From: Xanthomonas massiliensis
GTDB lineage: Bacteria; Pseudomonadota; Gammaproteobacteria; Xanthomonadales; Xanthomonadaceae
Length of the DNA: 64,000 nucleotides
Direction of reading: 5' to 3'
Assembly (NCBI RefSeq): GCF_900018785.1
Contig: NZ_FCOY01000006.1
Span: forward strand, 434,001 to 498,000
Shown: one piece after another, positions 1-9,349 of the stretch
Numbering within the stretch: the first letter of the stretch is position 1
Layout: each line of letters opens with the position of its first letter
Notes under the pieces: model-generated
Told to the model about the DNA's origin: nothing
Seen by the model: only the letters and a program-made list of their open reading frames with translations
Database searches by the model: none
Program-made: the position numbers and the translations under genes

Positions 1-1
1 G

Positions 2-2077
2 CAGAAGCCCGAGTATGTCCATGCCAGGCGCGACTTCGATGCGCGCGCGCCGCGCCGGGCGCTCGGCATCGTGCGCCCGGCCCTGTCGCCGGACGGCAGG
101 CAGGTGGCCTTCGTCGCCCTCGGCGACCTGTACCTGATGCCGGTCGGCGGCGCGCCGGAGAAGCTCACCGACGACCGCTACATGGAGGTCGATCCGGCCT
201 GGTCGCCGGACGGCGGCAGGCTGGTGTATTCCTCCGACAAGGGCGGCAACCTGCAGCAGCTTTGGATCCGCGACCTGGCGACGGGCGAGGATCGCCAGCT
301 CACCCGGATGGACACCCAGCCGCTGGAGGCGGTGTGGTCGCCGGATGGCAGGCGGATCGCCTTCATCGATGTCGACGGCATGTGGGGCGTGGCCGGGTTG
401 TGCGTGGTCGAGGTGGACACCGGGGCCGTCACGCGCCTGCAGCCCTCGCTCGGACAGCCCGGCAGGCCGAGCTGGTCCGCGGACAGCAAGCGGATTGCGC
501 TGTCGTTGTCGTTGCCGTATTCCAAGAGTTTCCGCGAAGGCACCAACCAGGTGTTCGTGATCGAGGCCGACGGCAGCGGGGAATCGGCCTGGCATGTGCC
601 GGTGCCCAACCTGTCCATCGATACCCGCGGCGGCGCGGGACCGGTCTGGTCGCCGGACGGGACCAAGATGGCGGCGATCTACGAAGGCGAGCTGCGGGTA
701 TGGCCGGTCTCCCCGAAGGGCGAGCCGCTGGGACCGCCGCGCAGCGTGACCGGCGAGATGGCCCATTCGCCGAGCTGGGCGGCGGATTCCAGGACGCTGC
801 TGTTCCAGTCCAACGACACGCTCAAGACCGTGGACATCGAGACCGGCAGGATCACGCCGGTGCCCCTGGACCTGGACTACACCCTGGCTATCCCCGGGGG
901 ACGCGTCGTGGTCCATGCCGGTCATGCGTTCGACGGGCGCCACGACCGGCTGCTCGACGACGTGGACATCGTGGTGGACGGCAACCGCATCAGCTGGATC
1001 GGCCCGCACGACCCGGCGCGCCACCAGGGCGCGTCCCGCGTCGTCGAGGCCCCGCAGTTGACTGCCATGCCGGGCCTGATCGAATTCCACGCCCACCCGA
1101 TGCGCGACCTGGGCGAGGCCATGCACCGCGGCTGGCTGGCCTGGGGCGTGACCACGGTGCGCAACCCGGGCGACCAGCCGTACCACGGCGTGGAGGACCG
1201 CGAGGCCAGCGAAGCCAGCGTGCGCATCGGCCCGCGCATGTACGCCACCGGCCACCTGCTGGAATGGCAGCGGGTCTACTACAAGATGGGCACCGCCCTG
1301 TCGGGTCCGGCACACCTGGAAAAGGAGCTGGCGCGCTCCAAGGCGCTGAAGTACGACCTGCTCAAGAGCTACGTGCGCCTGCCGGACCTGCAGCAGCAGC
1401 GCCTGGTGCAGTTCGCGCACGAGGAGATGGGCGTGCCGGTGACGACCCACGAGATCTATCCGGCGGCCTTCGTCGGCGTGGACAACACCGAGCACATGGG
1501 CGCGACCAGCCGGCGCGGCTATTCGCCCAAGCAGGCCTCGCTCGGGCGCGTCTACGAGGACGTGGTGGACCTGTTCGGGAAAACGGAACGGCCGCTGACC
1601 CCGACCAACTTCGGCGCGCTGGCGGGCTTCCTGCAGAAGCATCCGCAATTGCGCGAGGATCCGCGCATCGGCCTCTACCCGCACTGGGCACAGGAAGGCA
1701 TCCGCAGGACCGCCGCGGTGCCGGCCCGGTTCAAGGACACGATGGCCGGCACGGCGCAGGGGATCAAGGCGATCTTCGATGCCGGCGGGCGCATCGCGGC
1801 CGGCACCGACACCCCGATCGCGATCAATCTGCATGCCGAGATCGCCTCCTACGTGGATGCCGGCCTGACCCCGTTCCAGGCGTTGCAGTCGGCCACCGCC
1901 GTCCCGGCCGAATTGCTGGGCCTGGACGCGGGCACGCTGGAAGCCGGGCGGCTGGCCGACATCGTGCTCGTGGAAGGCAACCCGTTGCAGGACATCAGCG
2001 CCACCACCCAGGTGCGTACCGTGGTTTCCAACGGGCGCGTATTCGACCGGGAGTGGTTGCTGCACCCGGAGGAGTGA
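2..2077 (+). CDS. Amidohydrolase with N-terminal TolB-like beta-propeller (5' partial)
   Basis: The frame is open from the first bases of the window, so the start and any signal peptide lie upstream; the GTG at 71 falls inside a propeller repeat and is not a plausible start. 691 codons are visible. The first half carries at least six PD40 repeats (SPDGRQVAF, WSPDGGRLVY, WSPDGRRIAF, WSADSKRIAL, WSPDGTKMAA, WAADSRTLLF). The second half is an amidohydrolase barrel: GLIEFHAHP near 1075-1099 supplies the HxH metal ligands, YDLLKSYVRLPD may supply a carboxylated lysine, and AGTDTP near 1800 the catalytic Asp. The end (GTLEAGRLADIVLVEGNPL) is the usual closing beta-sandwich of the family. Members of this fusion family are usually exported and annotated as metal-dependent hydrolases or dipeptidase-like enzymes. 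The substrate cannot be read from the sequence. Confidence 0.9.
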   Translation, partial: QKPEYVHARRDFDARAPRRALGIVRPALSPDGRQVAFVALGDLYLMPVGGAPEKLTDDRYMEVDPAWSPDGGRLVYSSDKGGNLQQLWIRDLATGEDRQLTRMDTQPLEAVWSPDGRRIAFIDVDGMWGVAGLCVVEVDTGAVTRLQPSLGQPGRPSWSADSKRIALSLSLPYSKSFREGTNQVFVIEADGSGESAWHVPVPNLSIDTRGGAGPVWSPDGTKMAAIYEGELRVWPVSPKGEPLGPPRSVTGEMAHSPSWAADSRTLLFQSNDTLKTVDIETGRITPVPLDLDYTLAIPGGRVVVHAGHAFDGRHDRLLDDVDIVVDGNRISWIGPHDPARHQGASRVVEAPQLTAMPGLIEFHAHPMRDLGEAMHRGWLAWGVTTVRNPGDQPYHGVEDREASEASVRIGPRMYATGHLLEWQRVYYKMGTALSGPAHLEKELARSKALKYDLLKSYVRLPDLQQQRLVQFAHEEMGVPVTTHEIYPAAFVGVDNTEHMGATSRRGYSPKQASLGRVYEDVVDLFGKTERPLTPTNFGALAGFLQKHPQLREDPRIGLYPHWAQEGIRRTAAVPARFKDTMAGTAQGIKAIFDAGGRIAAGTDTPIAINLHAEIASYVDAGLTPFQALQSATAVPAELLGLDAGTLEAGRLADIVLVEGNPLQDISATTQVRTVVSNGRVFDREWLLHPEE

Positions 2078-2254
2078 CGGTCCGGCCGGGGGGCCGGCGG
2101 CGCCGGACCGGTAGGCGCCGCCGGCTGCGTGCAAGGCCCGGGCCGCTCTCGAACCGGGCGGGGTGGGGCGCCACGTCCGCCGGGACGCTCCTCGAGTTCA
2201 TCGCCTGCCGCCTGCCGCCGGGCACCGGGTATGCACGCGCACGGCACGGACCGC

Positions 2255-2310
2255 TTGACCCCGGCTTGCGTTTACGGGTGTAATCGAGTCGTTCCGATTA
2301 CGGGTGTAAA
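2255..2310 (+). promoter_or_regulatory. Promoter with two BlaI-type operator dyads
   Basis: A -35 like TTGACC (2255-2260) and a -10 like TGTAAT (2279-2284) are 18 bp apart. The dodecamer TTACGGGTGTAA occurs twice, at 2272-2283 and 2298-2309, a spacing of 26 bp. Each copy has TTAC/GTAA dyad arms. The first covers the -10 element and the second ends just before the blaI start codon. BlaI/MecI repressors bind TACA/TGTA dyads, so autoregulation of the blaI-M56 operon is the simple reading. No Shine-Dalgarno sequence separates the second copy from the ATG. Confidence 0.6.
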
Positions 2311-2312
2311 CG

Positions 2313-2678
2313 ATGGAAGTGACCGAGGCCGAAGCCCAGGTGATGGCGGTGCTGTGGCAGGCGCACCCGCGAGGTGCCGACGAGATCGTCCAGGCGCTGG
2401 CCGGGACCGGCTGGGCGCCCGCCACCGTGAAGACGCTGCTCAACCGGCTGCTCACCAAGGGCGCCATCCGCGCGACCCGGGACGGGCGGCGCTATCTCTA
2501 TTCGCCGGTGCTGGTACGCGAGGAGTGGCTGGGCCAGCAGAGCGAGGGACTGGTGGACCGTCTGTTCGGTGGGCGGGTGGCGCCGCTGGTGGCGCACTTC
2601 GGCGAGCGCGGCCGGCTCTCGCGCGAGGACATCGCCGAGTTGCGGCGGTTGCTCGAGGAACTCGACGATGGGCATTGA
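2313..2678 (+). CDS. blaI: BlaI/MecI family transcriptional repressor
   Basis: 121-residue winged-helix protein of normal length for the family. The N-terminus MEVTEAEAQVMAVLW matches the family opening (TEAEWEVM..LW), which fixes the ATG at 2313. The helix-turn-helix follows (TVKTLLNRLLTKGAIRATRDGRRYLYSP) and the C-terminal third (LFGGRVAPLVAHF...LRRLLEEL) is the dimerisation part. BlaI repressors are inactivated by cleavage triggered by a partner M56 sensor protease; the next gene, overlapping by 11 bp, is such a protein. No beta-lactamase gene is adjacent, so the target is not necessarily resistance. Two operator-like dyads precede the gene. Confidence 0.9.
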   Translation: MEVTEAEAQVMAVLWQAHPRGADEIVQALAGTGWAPATVKTLLNRLLTKGAIRATRDGRRYLYSPVLVREEWLGQQSEGLVDRLFGGRVAPLVAHFGERGRLSREDIAELRRLLEELDDGH

Positions 2679-3978
2679 AGCCGCCTGCGCCGCGCTGGTC
2701 CGGGTGCTGCTCGCCAGCGGCGTGGCCGCCCCGCTGGCCTGGGCGGCGAGCAGCGGGTTGCGCGGACGTTGCGGGCCACGGGCGGCCTACCTGGCGTGGG
2801 CCTGCGTGCCCGCGGCCGTGGCCGGCGCGTTGCTGCCGCCCGCCGGTATCGATGGGCCGGCGGCGGTATCGCTGGCACGGATCGACCTGGGAATGTGGGA
2901 ACCCGATGGCACCGGCGCGGCGACCGGGTGGCCGTCGTTCCTGCTGCTGGCCTGGCTGGGCGGCGCACTGGCCTGCGCGGGCCTGCTGGCCTGGCGCCAG
3001 TACCGCTTCCAGCGCGCATTGGGGCCGCTGCATGCGCTGGGTGGGCGGCTCTTCCGCGCCGCCGCGGCGACGGCGGGCCTGCCGGCGGCCATCGGCCTGT
3101 TGCGCCCGCGCATCGTGGTGCCGGCCGATTTCGCCATCCGCTACTCACCGGCCGAGCGGCACCTGGTGCTGGCCCACGAACGGGCCCACCTGCAGCGCGG
3201 CGACCTGTGGGCCCACGCGCTGGCGGCGCTGCTGCTCTGCCTGCACTGGTTCAACCCGTTGATGCACGCGGCCATGCGGCGTTTCCGCCGCGACCAGGAG
3301 CTGGCCTGCGATGCGCTCGTCATCGCCCGCCTGCGGTGTACGCCGCGCGCCTATGGCGCGGCATTGCTCAAGGCCGCCTCGATCGTGCCGGAGTACCTGC
3401 CGGTGGCCTGCCACTGGACCTGCCCGCATCCGTTGAAGGAGCGCCTCGCCATGTTGAAGCACCGCCCGCCGTCTCCGCGCCGCCTGCGGGCGGCACGCCT
3501 GTTCGCCGCCGGCCTGGCCGCCACCTTCGGTTGCGCCACCTGGGCCCAGCAGCCGGCCGCCCCGGGCCACGCTGCCGCGGCGGCAACGCCGGCCACCGTT
3601 GATGAGTCCGACAAGGCGCTCAAGCCGCCGCGCTATCCGAAGCAGGCGGTGGAACAGGGCATCAGTGGCGAGGTGGTGGTGCTGGTCGACATCGATGCAC
3701 GGGGACGGCCGACGGCCTGGCAGGTGGAGACCAGCCGGCCGCAGGGCGTGTTCGACGCCGCGGTGCTGGACGCCGCGCGTGGCTGGCGGTTCGTCCCGGC
3801 GCGACGGCACGGCAAGCCGGTGGCCGGACGGGTGCGGGTGCCGGTGACCTTCGAGGCCGAGGGGGACGCATCCGCGCCGGCCCACGCCGGCGGCCTGGCG
3901 TGGAACGGGCCGTCCGGGTGCCGGCCGGGCGCCGCTTCCGCCGGCGCTGCGGACGCTTGCGCCGGTGCGATCCGGTGA
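2668..3978 (+). CDS. M56 (BlaR1-like) metallopeptidase with C-terminal TonB domain
   Basis: 436 residues from the ATG at 2668, which overlaps the end of blaI by 11 bp; an upstream in-frame ATG gives a low-quality Arg/Ser-rich extension. Hydrophobic segments lie at the N-terminus and around residues 90-110. The zinc motif HERAH (H170, E171, H174) lies in LVLAHERAHLQRGDLW and is followed by RDQELACDALV, a typical M56 arrangement. A last membrane segment (about 272-290) precedes a periplasmic TonB C-terminal domain (about 315-405: PPRYPKQAVEQGISGEVVV, later AARGWRFVPARRHGKPV). The penicillin-binding sensor of true BlaR1 is absent and a TonB fold takes its place. The family role is signal-triggered cleavage of the BlaI repressor; the signal here is unknown. 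Confidence 0.88.
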   Translation: MGIEAACAALVRVLLASGVAAPLAWAASSGLRGRCGPRAAYLAWACVPAAVAGALLPPAGIDGPAAVSLARIDLGMWEPDGTGAATGWPSFLLLAWLGGALACAGLLAWRQYRFQRALGPLHALGGRLFRAAAATAGLPAAIGLLRPRIVVPADFAIRYSPAERHLVLAHERAHLQRGDLWAHALAALLLCLHWFNPLMHAAMRRFRRDQELACDALVIARLRCTPRAYGAALLKAASIVPEYLPVACHWTCPHPLKERLAMLKHRPPSPRRLRAARLFAAGLAATFGCATWAQQPAAPGHAAAAATPATVDESDKALKPPRYPKQAVEQGISGEVVVLVDIDARGRPTAWQVETSRPQGVFDAAVLDAARGWRFVPARRHGKPVAGRVRVPVTFEAEGDASAPAHAGGLAWNGPSGCRPGAASAGAADACAGAIR

Positions 3979-4550
3979 GGGCGATGGGCCGGGCAACGCG
4001 GGCCGCGGGTCTCGCGGTCCTGCTGGCGGGGTGCGCACACGCGCCGGTGCCGGTGGAGACCAGCGACCGCCATGTCGAGCAGCGCCTGCTGGCGCCGGGC
4101 AGTGGCGAGGGTGCGGCGTCCGTCGAGCCCTACGAACCGCGGCCCGGCTCGGCATTCCGGATGCCGGTGCTGCTGCAGGGCACGGAACCGTCGCTTGCCG
4201 GCGACGGACTGCGCCGCGAGCTGGCGCCGACCACGGTCTGCGCGCGCGTGGCCATCGATGCGCAGGGGCAGGTACTGTGGGTCCGGCCGCTGGACGATCG
4301 CGCCGGCTGCGAAGCCGGCGCGGACCCGGCCCATGCCGACCTGGTGGCGGCGACGCTGGCCGCGGTGGCCGGCTGGCGTTACCGGCCGGCCGCCTGGTGC
4401 CGCTATCCGGACGGGCAGGCGGTGCCGCCCGATCCCGGCGATTGCGCCGACGCGCTCGCCACGGAACCGGTGCCGGTGACGCTGGAGTACGCCTTCACCT
4501 TCGAGATCCGCCACGGCACGGTACGGGTGCGCCGGCGCGGAGGCGGCTGA
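3975..4550 (+). CDS. Lipoprotein with TonB C-terminal-like domain
   Basis: The GTG at 3975 overlaps the upstream stop as GTGA, suggesting translational coupling; an ATG at 3984 is an alternative start. The product is 191 or 188 residues. A short signal peptide ends in the lipobox LLAGC followed by AHAPVPVE, so it should be an outer- or inner-membrane lipoprotein. The body (VCARVAIDAQGQVLWVRPL ... LVAATLAAVAGWRYRPA) has the strand-helix pattern of a TonB C-terminal domain. Four Cys in the C-terminal half (near CARV, GCEAG, AWCRY, GDCAD) may form disulfides. It probably works with the M56-TonB protein it follows. I know no specific function. Confidence 0.75.
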   Translation: MRAMGRATRAAGLAVLLAGCAHAPVPVETSDRHVEQRLLAPGSGEGAASVEPYEPRPGSAFRMPVLLQGTEPSLAGDGLRRELAPTTVCARVAIDAQGQVLWVRPLDDRAGCEAGADPAHADLVAATLAAVAGWRYRPAAWCRYPDGQAVPPDPGDCADALATEPVPVTLEYAFTFEIRHGTVRVRRRGGG

Positions 4551-4595
4551 CGGTCCGGCGCCCGCCGCGGCGGGGGAGGCCGCGCCGCGGCCTGC

Positions 4596-5153
4596 CTACA
4601 GCATTTCCGGCCGGAACAGCCGGCGCCGCGAGATGTCCGGGCCAGACACCATGAAGCGGCCGTCGCCGCGGTAGTGCACAGTGCGCGGGATCGCCGGGCG
4701 CGGCGCCACGTGCGCACGCACCACTTCCCACACGAACAGGTCGTAGCGATCGACCAGGCTGTCGTCGTGCAGGCGGCACTCGAAGCCGGAGTGGCATTCG
4801 GCGATCAGCGGCGCCGCCACGACCGCGGCAGGCTCGGCCGTCAGCCCGAAGCGGGCGAACTTGTCGCCTTCGGTGCCGCTGCAGTTGCCGATGCCCACCA
4901 CCGTATCGACGATGTCCACGGTCGGCAGGTTGATGGTGCATTCGCCGCTGGCGCGCACCAGGTCATGGCTGTGGTCGCCGCGCGAGATGCAGCAGGCCAG
5001 CAGCGAGGGCGAGAACTCCAGCACCATGTGCCAGCCCATGGTCATGATGTCGCGCTCGCCGCGCCACTGCGAGGCCACCAGCACCACCGGCCCCGGCTCC
5101 AGGAAGCGGCGCACGTCCTCCACGGGGAAATCCTGCTTGCGGTAGCGCTTCAT
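4596..5153 (-). CDS. Flavin reductase-like FMN-binding protein
   Basis: 185 residues from the ATG at 5153 (MKRYRKQDFPVEDVRRFLEPG), which has AGGA 8 bases upstream; an in-frame TTG six codons earlier is less likely. The split-barrel FMN-binding pattern of the flavin reductase/DIM6-NTAB family is clear: PGPVVLVAS, MTMGWHMVLEFSPSLLAC, then HDLVRASGECTINLP. Family members reduce or bind FMN using NAD(P)H, often as partners of monooxygenases or as stand-alone flavoproteins. It is transcribed leftward and ends convergently with the blaI operon. The true substrate is not evident. Confidence 0.85.
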   Translation of the reverse strand: MKRYRKQDFPVEDVRRFLEPGPVVLVASQWRGERDIMTMGWHMVLEFSPSLLACCISRGDHSHDLVRASGECTINLPTVDIVDTVVGIGNCSGTEGDKFARFGLTAEPAAVVAAPLIAECHSGFECRLHDDSLVDRYDLFVWEVVRAHVAPRPAIPRTVHYRGDGRFMVSGPDISRRRLFRPEML

Positions 5154-5224
5154 GGCGATGGTCCTGGGCAAGGGGAAGCCAGCCTCGCGCGGAGACGGTC
5201 ACGGTGCCGTGCAGGCGCGCGCCT

Positions 5225-6049
5225 TCATGCCCCGGGCAGGGCCCCGCCGGCGAGGTTGAGCGGCACCGCGTGCGTCATCAGCCGCGGTGGCGGCAGGCGC
5301 GCGTCGCGCTCGCGCCGGCGGCGGACGAATTCCTCCATCGGCGTATCGGCCCGGACATGGACGTTGGCGCGCCGTTGCTCGCCGATGCTGCTCTGGTAGG
5401 CGACCTCGCGCCCGCCCGGGCCGTAGTCGTGGCACACGAACACGCGGGTGGCCTCGGGCAGGGCATAGAGCCGCTGGATGGAACGGTAGAGCGCGGCCGC
5501 GTCGCCGCCGGGGAAGTCGCAGCGGGCGGTGCCGCCGTCGGGCATGAACAGTGAGTCCCCCGGGAACAGGGCGTCGCCGACCAGGTAGGCCACGGCATCG
5601 CCGGTATGGCCGGGCACGGCGATCACGCGCGCCGGCACCTCGCCGACGGCGAAGGCCTGTTCCGCCGCGAAGAGCACGTCGAACTGCGAGCCGTCGGTGG
5701 CGACCCCGGCCGGCAGCGCACCGCGTTCGCGGAACGCGCGCTGCACCTCGACGATGCCGGCGCCGATGCCCAGCCGCGCCTGCGGCCAGCGCGTCTTCAG
5801 CCAGCGCGCCGCGGAGACGTGGTCGGCGTGGGCGTGGGTCTCCAGCAGCCAGTCCACCTGCCAGCCGCGTTGCGCGGCCGCCTCGACCAGCGCCTGCGCC
5901 GGCGCGGTGCCGATGCGTCCGTGCTCCGGGTGGAAATCCAGCGCGGCATCGATCGCCGCGGCGCGGCCGCTGGCCGGATCGCCCACCAGGTAGCTGAAGG
6001 TGTGGCTGTCCGGATGGAGGAAGGCGAGGACTTCGGGGGCACGGGCCAT
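5225..6049 (-). CDS. MBL-fold metallo-hydrolase (persulfide dioxygenase / glyoxalase II type)
   Basis: 274 residues from the ATG at 6049, preceded by AGGAG with 7-base spacing; the longer open frame upstream lies inside the nuclease gene. The metal signature THAHADH is in WLLETHAHADHVSAARWL, and later ligands are in PGHTGDAVAYLVGDALFPGDSLF and FVCHDYGPGGREV. The layout (AAIDAALDFHPEHGRI near the start, Asp-rich GDSLF, CHDYGPGGR near the end) resembles Blh/ETHE1-like persulfide dioxygenases, which oxidise glutathione persulfide. Only 1 bp separates it from the upstream nuclease gene, so the two form an operon. A glyoxalase II role is the alternative. Confidence 0.85.
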   Translation of the reverse strand: MARAPEVLAFLHPDSHTFSYLVGDPASGRAAAIDAALDFHPEHGRIGTAPAQALVEAAAQRGWQVDWLLETHAHADHVSAARWLKTRWPQARLGIGAGIVEVQRAFRERGALPAGVATDGSQFDVLFAAEQAFAVGEVPARVIAVPGHTGDAVAYLVGDALFPGDSLFMPDGGTARCDFPGGDAAALYRSIQRLYALPEATRVFVCHDYGPGGREVAYQSSIGEQRRANVHVRADTPMEEFVRRRRERDARLPPPRLMTHAVPLNLAGGALPGA

Positions 6050-6050
6050 G

Positions 6051-6884
6051 TCATTTCTCCTGGGGCGGGGACTCCGGCGCGGGCGCGGAGAGCGCGGCGT
6101 TGAGCACCTCGGCCAGGCGCTCGCCGGCCAGGCGCAGCTGCGCTTCGGCCACCGGCCGTTCGCGCGCGGCGTAGTCCGGCGGCAGCACGTGGCCGTCGGG
6201 GTACACGCCGGGCGCGGTGGCGATGCGGCACGAGGCCTCGGCCCACTGCGCGGCAGGCGGCGGCAGTGCCGGGCCGCGGTCCGGCGCCGGCGCGGGCAGG
6301 GCCAGCAGGCGCTGCAGGTACTGGGCATCGTCCAGGTGCTGGGCATAGAGCATGCCGCTGTCCCACACCGCATGCAGGTTGGTGCCGCGCCCGTCGAACT
6401 GCACCTGGTAGTCGTTGCCGCCGCGGTCGTGGGCGTAACCGGTATGCATGGGCTGGTGGATGTCGCCGACGAAGTGCACCACGAACTTCAGCGCCTGGCG
6501 GCGCACCGCCAGCGGCTGGCTGCGGTCGGCGAGCAGCGCGGCCTGGGTCTTCAGCGCCTCGACCACGCAGTTGCCGTCCGGGCAGTCGCGCGGCGGATCG
6601 TAGTTGCAGCCGGACTCGCCGATGTTGACGAAGTGCCAGCGTGCGGTGCGCTTGCCCAGGTCCGGATCGTCGCGGCGCAGCTCGTCGGCCCAGGACGCCA
6701 CGCCGGCCAGGGTCGGGTCGGGCTCGCCGGCCAGCAGCTGCGCCACCTGCGCACGCGCCCCGGGCGTGAGCTCGCGCTCGGCGATCTCGGCCACCAGGCG
6801 GTGGCCCTGGGCGCCCCAGGCAAGGGCATGGAGCGGGGCGGCGAGCAGCGCGCCGGCGAGCAGCAGGGAGAGTGTCTTGTTCAT
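6051..6884 (-). CDS. Secreted S1/P1-type nuclease
   Basis: 277 residues. The signal peptide MNKTLSLLLAGALLAAP..ALA is cleaved before WGAQGH; in this family the new N-terminal Trp and nearby His bind zinc. Further ligands are visible in GVASWADELRR, WHFVNIGESG, FVVHFVGDIHQPMHTGYAHDRGGNDYQV and NLHAVWDSGML. The length matches bacterial S1/P1 nucleases, which degrade single-stranded DNA and RNA in the periplasm or outside the cell, probably for phosphate and nucleoside scavenging. The MBL hydrolase gene follows after 1 bp. Confidence 0.92.
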   Translation of the reverse strand: MNKTLSLLLAGALLAAPLHALAWGAQGHRLVAEIAERELTPGARAQVAQLLAGEPDPTLAGVASWADELRRDDPDLGKRTARWHFVNIGESGCNYDPPRDCPDGNCVVEALKTQAALLADRSQPLAVRRQALKFVVHFVGDIHQPMHTGYAHDRGGNDYQVQFDGRGTNLHAVWDSGMLYAQHLDDAQYLQRLLALPAPAPDRGPALPPPAAQWAEASCRIATAPGVYPDGHVLPPDYAARERPVAEAQLRLAGERLAEVLNAALSAPAPESPPQEK

Positions 6885-6942
6885 CGCGCCATTCTAGGTG
6901 GCGATACCCGCAGGGCGCTGAACCGGTGGCCGGCGGTGCAAC

Positions 6943-6974
6943 GAAAACGGGCGGAAGGAGATCCTTCCGCCCGT
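6943..6974 (-). terminator. Rho-independent terminator of ompW
   Basis: Inverted repeat 6947-6959 / 6962-6974 (arms ACGGGCGGAAGGA and its complement, tight loop) lies just past the ompW stop. On the minus strand it is followed by TTTTCG, a short U-tract. Confidence 0.8.
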
Positions 6975-7005
6975 TGCGGGACCGCGTTTCAGGCGAGCGC
7001 GTGGC

Positions 7006-8824
<1,819 letters not shown>

Positions 8825-8847
8825 CCGGCCGCCGTCCGCGATATTCC

Positions 8848-8877
8848 GGAAAGGCGCCCGCGGGCGCCTTTCCTTTT
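8848..8877 (+). terminator. Rho-independent terminator of gap
   Basis: Positions 8848-8873 are a perfect 26-bp palindrome (GGAAAGGCGCCCG and its complement) followed by TTTTT. It begins 24 bp after the gap stop. Confidence 0.9.
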
Positions 8878-9000
8878 TGCGCTCCATGTGCCGGCGATCG
8901 CCATGGCCCCCTGCCATCGCCGGCAGCCGGATCCTGGCCGCGGGATACCGTGCGCTCCGACACAGGACGTGACCGATCGGCCCGGGGGGGCGAGGCCGCC

Positions 9001-9135
9001 GTGCAGCCGCGGGCAGCCCGGCGCGACTGGAAAACCTGGCGGCTGTGGGCGCTGCTGCTGGCCGGGGCGCTGACGGTGGCCGGATTTGCGTCGAGCCTGC
9101 TGTGCCACGCCGCCGACGCCGGTCCGCCGCGCTAG
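9001..9135 (+). CDS. Possible small single-pass membrane protein
   Basis: A 44-codon frame from GTG 9001 (or 61 codons from GTG 8950) sits in the 525-bp gap between gap and pgk. It encodes basic residues followed by one clear transmembrane stretch ([19 protein letters not shown]) and a short tail [20 protein letters not shown] element lies 5 bases before the 9001 start. The basic-flank-plus-helix layout is protein-like, but GC-rich DNA yields such frames by chance and I recognise no family. Low confidence. Confidence 0.25.
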   Translation: MQPRAARRDWKTWRLWALLLAGALTVAGFASSLLCHAADAGPPR

Positions 9136-9349
9136 CCCGCCGGTGCCCGCCATCCAGCGCGGGGCATGCGCCTGGCCCGCGCCGCCGGCCACCCGGGCCG
9201 GCACGCGGCGGACGGGTTTGCCGCCCTGTGCCGAACCCCGGACAATGGCGCCATTGCTGCGCCGGCGCAGGTCGCAGGATCCGGCGCCACGTCCGCTGTC
9301 CACGGAGGCGGAGCACCTGCCCATCCCTCACGAACGAGCCAGAACCACG

